The notes beneath the pieces are model-generated. The model was not told the DNA's origin and ran no database searches. It saw nothing but the letters and a program-made list of their open reading frames with translations. A DNA stretch of 64,000 nucleotides from Sarcocystis neurona (taxonomy: Eukaryota; Apicomplexa; Conoidasida; Eucoccidiorida; Sarcocystidae). The stretch's first letter is position 1. Each line of letters opens with the position of its first letter. This document shows positions 27,739 through 36,700 of the stretch, piece by piece. Position numbers and translations under genes: made by a program. The stretch is from contig KL647289.1 in NCBI GenBank assembly GCA_000727475.1, positions 8,440,406-8,504,405 on the forward strand. Direction: 5' to 3'.

Positions 27739-30700
27739 CTGTATGCACATGCATACATTTACATAAATATAAATATATGTATCTATGTGGTCGTATACTC
27801 TATGAAGTTATCCAGATGGTGAAATACATATGCATATATATATATATACATATATGCGTGGGTCCGTACACTCTACGGGCACGTAATGAAACGTATATTA
27901 ATATCTATGTATATGTGGGCCTCTACACTATATAATGTCAGTCAGATAATAGATCGTATGCATATATGCGTGTGTAAATCTGTATGCTACGTAGTCGCCT
28001 CTGTAATGTAGGCGACAAATCTGTCTCTACACGCAGAGTAATATAAAAAGGAACACGTGTATCTACATATATATCTACGTCGGTCTACGTACCACAAAAC
28101 TCTCCCTGTTATTCAGGCGATCTCTTCACCTGCGTGTGAAAGGGCAGTTATACGAATACCCTGACAACACAGCTCTGCAACAGTAAGGCGAAGAGACATG
28201 TGTGTGTATGCATATGTGTATACAGAGATCTGCATATATCTGCAGTGTGTGTGTGTGTGTAAGTGTTTACCTCATCAGCATGTAAAAGCAAAAGCGAGAG
28301 AGAAGACACACTTGCAAACATATATAAATAGAAGAGAGACACCAAAACGCAACATCTGTACCTGTCTGCTGATACACCGTACACAAATGAGAAGATACGC
28401 TTGCAAACACTATCAGTTGAGAAGCGCAAAGGGCAATGTGTACGAACGTATGTCTTCGTATAGGGGCTGACACATAGAAGAAAAGGGATACACATCTATA
28501 TCTGTCTACAGATATATGTGTTTACGTATTTTCCTCGTCTGGCCTGCCAAGACGCCTGTTCCTTCTTTTCTGTCGGCAGGTGTCTCACAGAGACGGGCCG
28601 AGGGAGAGAGAGATGTAAACTTGTAGACGTTGTTGACCAAATACGCAGACGTGAAAACCAACGCAGAGGGACGAACTTACTCTTTAAGCAGCATTATCTC
28701 TCTTTCCCTCCGACTGCGTTCCGCTTCGAACTCGTCAAGAAGGAGCCGTACCCCCCGGCGCTGCTCACTGGCCAGTCCTTTGTGTGCGTCTTGAAAGCGG
28801 TGAAAGAAGGACGCTACTTGCTGCAGAAAATGAAGAACTTTGCTGCACGCAGCGTGTTCTTCCTTCTGTTTTTCCTGCACACATTTTCCAAAGAGAGAGC
28901 CAGCAGCAGCTCAAGCAGAGAGTGAAGAGCTATATAGAGCCCTATGCACCTATACGTGTGTCTGTGCGCGTACATACAAGATATCAACGCAAACATGCGT
29001 AGGGTAGAAGTAGATGTATGCGTGCAACTAGACAGAAAGAGTGAAAGAGAAAAGGAGAGGGGAGAAGAAGGAAAATAGAGAGACAGAGATGATACGGGGT
29101 GTGCAGAGACCTCTCTGTCTGCGGGTAGGCCACTCTCCAAGCGGTGATGACATTGGCTGCTAGAGAAGAAAGAAGCACTTGCTGCTGCAAGCGTCCAATT
29201 CAGCAACAGCGCAGTTGGGGCACGGCGGCAGTAGCAGCACCGAGGGCATACCAGCACAGCAGCGAGAGCAAAGTAGAGTAGCAGCCCCGATTTGCAGTGA
29301 AGACAGGTGGCACTGCAAGAGCAATTGAGGAACACCAGGAAAAGACTCTCCGCGGCTTCGAACAGCAGCAGAAGCAAGGCGGCATAAGCGGCTCGCAGCA
29401 GCAGACGAGCTACACAGCAGCAGCAGTTGTAAGCAGCACAGAAGCAGCACAGCAGCAGCAGTAAAACACTTCTAACCACCTAGTGTCCACTAGAAGGAGG
29501 AGATTTGACGTCACGTAGCTTGGCCAGGGACGATCGTTCGAGAGCAAGAGCGGGGAGAGGGGTACAGCTGCAGGCGTGAGGAGGCAGGAGCAGCAGAGCA
29601 ACCCATACCAAGCAGCAGCACGGTGAGGGCTTCAAGCCACAACAGCAGCAGCAGCAGCAACGTAGACAAACGAGCAGCAGGAAGAGGAGCGCCGCATGTG
29701 TTCACGCGTGGATATGCCAGTCGGCAGGTGAACAGCCATTTCCGACGTGAAGAATACGAGCAGCTCTACCGCAGTGGCGGAGCTTAGCCCCCGCTTCACG
29801 GAGCTCGGCAGCATGAGAGCAGCAACAGCAGTCTCCGATCGCCGCACGCGTATCTAAGTGGCAGACGCAGGGAGCGAAGGAAGGGAGCAGCAGAAGAGGA
29901 CCGGCAGACGACTAGTCACAGTAGAGGAAGTTGCACAAGAACAACAGAAAACTAGGCGGCACGCAGCAGCAGCAGCACCAGTCAGCAAACATCAGCAGCA
30001 GCAACACAGCGACCCCGGCGGGACTGCGACGACAACACGGCAGCACGAGGAGAGCAGTAATAAGAACAGCGGCGCAGCAGAATCAGCGCGGCCGCCGCAG
30101 GCGTACAGCAGCACAGCAGGTTTTACCGGCGTGAGAATATACGTGTGAAGAAGGACATCCCGCAGGAATTGCAATAGCAGAGAGGTAGGGAGGGCGACGC
30201 AGACGAGAGCAGCAGCGGGCAGGACGATGGACAAGGCAACACCGGAACATCTGTTTACAAGGACACCGCAGCAGAGCAGCAACGCCGGCGGTTTTTCTTG
30301 TCGACAGCACACGTACCTCCATCTCCTGCGCTCCTTCTTCAAGCTGCTGCTGCAGCTGCTGCAGGAGGCGCTGCTGCAGTGGCCGCAAGACGTGCTCAGC
30401 TACGTCTGGCGCCGCTGCTGTGTATTCTCTCCACAGAAGATGCGGATCGTCCACCGAGACTCGAGCGACGCATTCAGCTGCACGTAGGTAAAGAAAACTG
30501 CAGTTTTATAATAGAGCCTCTTATCACGTTCAGATAGGAAAAAGACAGCCTACGTGTCCATGCGCAGCCGCTACTGCTCGCCAGAAGGTCGCCTGCAGAA
30601 AGGAAGACACACCTATATACATCTGCAACAGCAGACGTCTTTCTATCTTGTAGTCCTCTTTGCTGTCGCTGCAGGTGTCTACTAAATCATCACTTCTGCG

Positions 30701-33700
30701 GCAGCAGCAGCCAGCATCGTACATTATTCACGCAATGTGGGGTGGTTGGTGTCTGAGCCATCACCTATTAGAGCGTTGCTGCGCTCTGTTTGCAGCTGCA
30801 GAAATTGGACGACATCGACCCCAAAGTCTTCCAGTGCGCGTCGTGCTTCTTCGTAAATATGCTGCATGCGTCCTATCCAGCGCAGCACTTTCTCGGGTGA
30901 AAGATTTGACGGGTGCTGGCGTAGGGCCTCGTTCACCTTCACGTCGATGCGAAAGAAGTAGTTTTACAAAAAGAATGGGAAAAAAAAGTAACATTGGAAG
31001 ATTCTACATCCCCACACTTGCACACGTGGTCGTAATGCATGTACGCTTACATTTATACACATGCATATATATATATATATATCTATATATATATGTATAT
31101 AAGTATATATACGTGTATCTTCGTGTGCCCGCAGCACGTGGTGTCGCATCTTTTTCGTGAGTTGCGAGAAGAGGAGGAGGATAGAGAGAAGCCGGATCAA
31201 GATATATAGGCGTGAAAATTCAATACATGCGTCTACGTATGTGTGTGTGTGTATAGGTGCGGGGTTTCCCCATTTTCGTAGGAACGTAGTGTCTGCGCCG
31301 CAGCTCTTTAGAAATAAGCGTCGCTGGTGAAAAGTGAGAAGGAGGCGAAAAAGGACGAACGTGTCCTGAAAACACGTGTACACATCTATGCGCCTTCAAG
31401 TCGACAGAGAAAAAGTAGATGTACCGGGCCTTCTGAAATGCGGATTACTGCGGCCCGCCGTCCTTTCGGACGAGAGTTTTAAAGGAAGGGGAAGGCAAAA
31501 GCTTTATCAATGGATATTGGAGATGGGTTCTTCTACGTTTCAAGGACGATTAGTACTCGTCGAGATAAACCGATGAAGGACAGGAAACCGAAGCTACACG
31601 TAGGTCCGCACATATATGCGTACATATCTGTGCGGCGAAGTGGAGGTGCGGGAGGCGCAGTGTTCTCCTGTGTTACTCCTGCCTTCTTTAGGAGGTGAAC
31701 TAGTATAGACTTCCGCAAGTAATTCATCGAAGACAAGAGAGAAGTGGCAGAAGAACGACAGAGATGATGAGGATGGGAAGAGAAACATCCGAAAGAACTC
31801 TCACGATATGTAACAGCTGTGACGGCAGTGCTTGTGACCGGCCAGTAACCCCCGGACAGACGCACGGGGCACTTTGTTGAACTCAGGCAGTCAGAAAGAG
31901 GAATACGTAGAGGCGGAGAAAGACACAGACGGAGACACGCAGAGACATGTACCTACAACGAAGCATACGTGGGGCGTCGGCTGTAATTAGCCAAGGAGCG
32001 TGAACTGTTGGTTTTCACTTGATGGTGTCGCCTGCGTTGTCGAGATCGCACAGAAGAAGTCCTGACGAGAAGAAAATATGAGGGATCAGGGTGAAGCACA
32101 TTTAGAGGTGACACAAACGTAGGAGAAGGGTACGTTGAACTGAAGAATCTTTTTCGTTGCAATAAAGCCAGCCGTAGGGCTGTGCAAAGACACTCTGGAG
32201 GTGAACCGGCTTCCAAGATGAAAAAGAAGCAGGCACAGACGAGCAGGAATGAGTACATGTACTTGGCTGGGAAGATCGAAAGATTGTGCCACACCAAGGC
32301 TAGGGAGAAAAAAGTCATGCCCTGTTATGTGGAGGATAAAGAATCGAGAATGGCGATAGAGTTAAGGCTTACACGCATTGTGGCACAGAGGGCGGAGAAC
32401 AGGCTGGGGTTGGACAGGAGGAGACACGTATCGTGAATATGAAAAGAAACCACAAAGGTACGGACGAACTCACCATGTCTTGCCGCCTGGCGGTGAAAGA
32501 AAGTTGCTTCTTTTGCAAACGCTGTTGCAACACGACTTTTTCCTCCGGATTGAAGAAGGCGTCACCTACTCGAAGCCTCCGCGCTGCTTCGTGAATAGCC
32601 GCGTGGAGGCTACGGAATAAAAGATACGGTGAGAGGAATATCTAGAACTCAATGGCTGCATTCGCCGACGTGATTGCAAAGCGCGAAAGTGCAGGATTGA
32701 GTGCTCATTGGAATTATTTTTTTTCTTCTCCAGTACGAGTATCAACCACGGAGCACAAAAATTTTCGCAACTGGAGAGGTGCGCAAACAGAGGACGTCAT
32801 CTGACGCCCAGAGACACACATGAACTGACGATCTCAACAATGTAGTGAGTAGAAAAACCCGACGTCCGCATCAGACTCACACATCCAGCCCTTCATCCGC
32901 TGCGGCACAGGGGAAACCCAGTAGTCGCTGACCAATGCAGTAGCATATGCCTCTTGACACAGGAGGACGCACTCCCTCCAGAGCCTCAATGCACATTGAA
33001 GTTACTGGTGGCACATATGAACAATTACTCATTCAACGGTCTCAACAACTGGTGTATTCCTCCATCGGGGTACACCCCTTCACACCGCAGACTGCGGTAC
33101 ACTCGAAGTCGCATAACACTAGGAAGTTTCCTTGTGATTGGTGTTACACGAAACTCTTCCTATACTTCAACATGTGGCAGATGTGAAAATTCTCCGCAGT
33201 GGAAGCTCACACTCAGACAAATCGAGTCAGTACTTGCTTGAGTTGCAAGCTGGGATAGGCCCCGCATCTGACAGGCATTTGCAGGCGTGCTGACTGTCGA
33301 TACCGCATCTTGAAGAACCTCCACGCATCCGCTGGAGATTCATGAACACTCCTGAAAAAAACTATCGAGAGTGGAGAAAGAAATGTTCGAATGAATGCGT
33401 ACATGTGCGTGTATTTGCCCGCCAACATACAAACAGACGTAGGTATTTGTGTCTCTTATAGTGCCGCGTAGTATCCATGGACAGACGTGTAGAAATCTTC
33501 GACTTCAACTCCGTGGATACGCCGCACACCGCAGGAAGGCGGAAGGGCTCCTGTTGGGCCGAGAGAGGACTTTTTAAAAAGTGACGAGCAAGTCTACGCA
33601 TGAAGGAAGTAGTGCCGAAGCACATTTGCGTGTTAGTGTATCTATACATGCGTGTATCCGTAACGTAAACGTATCAATATATGTTTGCACTCCTTTCATA

Positions 33701-36700
33701 TATGTTTATACACGCGCATATGCGCAATAAGGCTATCCCGTGGTAACTCAGCAAACCGTTCTGTTTTCCACGCGTAGTCGTGATGTGGGTTGTTAGGTGG
33801 GAGTCCCTTTCTAAACATCTACGTGTTTGGGTATGTTCGTGTACCTATGTGCACATATACACTAATGTGTACTACTACTGTCCTTGATCATATTGTCTCC
33901 GTGTCCGTGCCTATGTGTGCGTATGCGTGTGTGTATCCGTGTATGTGTGCAAGTCTGTATGTATGACTGTATGTGCGTACGTAGGTTTGGATATATTTTT
34001 GCTCGAGGACGTGTTTGTAAGCAGGCGGATCATACCTGTACACGTAAATCTACACAGATGCATACACATGCTTGTGTGCGGATTTGTAGAGCCGTGCACC
34101 TGCACGTGAGTGTGTATGCGTCGGTCGATGTACATTTGGCCGCATTCGCTCTGCAGTGCATATGTACGTACGTACGTACGTCTATGTGTGTATATGTATA
34201 CATATATATATATACACGCAAGCATACACGTACGTTCGTTGGAAAATGTGTGGATGTGTGAAAGGGTGTACGTCTGTCTGTTTGGATGTGTATGTACGTG
34301 TATGGTGTGTGTGTCTGTGTGATTGCGAACGCGTATGCGCGTTCTCACGTATGTGATTTGCGGCATTTCTGCGTGTGTGAGACGACGTACAGCTGCGTTT
34401 TGAGTGCCTCCGAGCAACGCTGGTAGGCGGTGACGTGCTGAGTAGACTTCGCGGCGAGAGCGTCAGCAAGCTTGGCGACGGTTTGGCCATGCGCCCGCTG
34501 GCTGTGGAGGAGCTTCAGATTGATGTTTTTGCAATGCTTCTCGATTATCCGTTGAATGTCCGGCTCCGTATGAAAGGCGATGGCCCGCAGTTGCTCGCAG
34601 AGGTCTCGCAGCTGCTGAGTGCCGTGCCGCCGAAGCTCTACCTGCGGATGAGGATACGTAAGAACTTCTTCTGCGCAGCTCTCGTTTTATATAGAATGGA
34701 ATAGTGCGTAGGGTGGAAGCACGTGCAAGACTGGAAAGTGGAAAAAGCAGACAGAGGGGAAAGAGGAAAAGAGACCAGTGACGAAAATGCTCAGAACTGT
34801 TGGGGCCGTTCACGGTTGCAGTAGGCAACACGGAGCAGAGGCTGTCGTCGCGCTGTAACAGCGGTAAATAAAGAAGCAGGCGACTCCCTCTGCGGGTTTG
34901 CACATCAGAAGCAGTGCTACAACAGTCGCCCTCTAATTTTGTGGCGTGCTTGCATTCTCTAGGCGAACCTGCGGGAAACCGCTAGTCAGGGGAGCCTGAA
35001 GTTAACTACGTAAGCGGACGAAAACAGATAGAAAACAGCAGACCAGTAGGAGACCCTACTCCCGTGTCACGAGAACGCAGTAGCAGAAAGGGGACTGAAG
35101 AACAAGAGGACTGGGGAGGAGGGAAAAAACGCAAACACGCAGAAGAAGGAGAAAGGAAGAGTAGTAGAACAAAAACGCAGAGACACAAGGAAGAACATTT
35201 TAAAAAGAGGAAAGAGCGAGAGGGACGGCGAGACGAAGAAGAGGAGGCGAAGACACATATGTTAAAGAAGTGATATTCTAAGCGGACGTACGCATCGGGC
35301 GAAAATATCTGGTTCTTTTCGTGGTCTTCATGCAGCATATACTGATATACAAAAAAGTCACTTACCTGCACTTTTTACGCGTAAACGTGCCTCCAATGTG
35401 ACTGTCCCAAGTGGCCACACGAAAGTGGAAGCAATATTTTTCCTGTATTATGAGGTTGCAAATAACTGAAGCTAAGTTATATGTCTGATCAAGCGTGCAG
35501 GAAACGCGCTCGCGGCTTCAATGACATACGTGTATACCAGCACGTCTCCCCATTGCTTAGCATAACAGAAACTCAGGTCCTACTACAAGGAGATCCAGAT
35601 ACTTGTATGACTCACACGTCTACCTGTTTGACTCACGCGACTCCTCCTTGTAACTGTCGATGAGCGACAGGCCTACCGGGTGGAGTTGCAATGCCGCTAC
35701 TGAGAGTTAATAATATACCTTATGCGTTAATGTGTACAGGTATTATCACGTGTTTTGATTATACGCATATTACATCTATGGTTATCTGCATATATCACAC
35801 ATATGCATATACACACATTTATATGTTTTTATGCAGTCTCGCATCAACAACTGACTCAACACCTCAGTTCTGCGCAACATGCTAAGTTGTGATAGACGGA
35901 GACAAGGGCGCACTTACGTATGTGCGTATATATCTCCTACTAGTTGACAGCCATCATCGGCGCAACCACGAGATGCTGTGATATCTTTTCTGGACATACA
36001 TGAATGTACGCATACGTATAATGAACGTGTGCTTTCCCGGGAATGTAGGAAGCAGCAATAGTAGCGATTTAGAAGAGCTACAGTACCTCGACGTGTTCTA
36101 GTTCGCCTGCGGTCTGTGCAATGACCTCTTTCATCTCGTCCATGAGTGTCTGCGCACAGAGAAGATTATCATCAAGCGCTTCTTTGGAGGGCAACGCGGA
36201 GTTGTCAAGGCTCTTCTGAAATGTTCCGACCTCTACCTCATCCGAAAAGAGACTTGCAGCAGCACCAATAGCAGCCGCTGCAGCCGCTGCAGCAGCAGCG
36301 GCCAGTTCAGCTTTTTCCTGTTCATCCTCATCCTCTGCTGCTTCCCCTGCTTCGTTTGGAGGGAGCTGCTGGTCTCCCCCTTGTTCTACTGGAACGGCTG
36401 ACCCCACCCGCGCAGAGCGCGCTGCCGGATAACCAGAACTGTTTAGGTACTTCGTTTCTTCACTTGCTGGTGCACCTACGTGGTTCTTCTTAGCCAATGA
36501 AGACCCTCCTACTGTTGTGGGGGAAGCTGCTCCTGCTCCACCAGCTGATACGGCAGTAGTAGCTGCGCGGCTGCCCTTGCTGCTGCCTTTAGCTGCTGCA
36601 CCGCTGGACCCGGAAGGCTGCTGCTGCCCTTTTGCTGCTGCAACGCTACTAGCACCTTTTTCCCGTCTTCCTTCGACAGGTTCCGCTACTCCTCCCCCCA

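Noticed and set aside
27294..28000. TA-rich hairpins that could be taken for tRNA or small RNA genes
   Set aside because: The palindromes are (TA)n/CATATATG microsatellites without cloverleaf arms or box A/B sequences.
34435..34704. Plus-strand 89-codon frame with a plausible globular look
   Set aside because: It is the exact antisense of the coiled-coil exon 34391-34641, which has both splice sites and matching phases.
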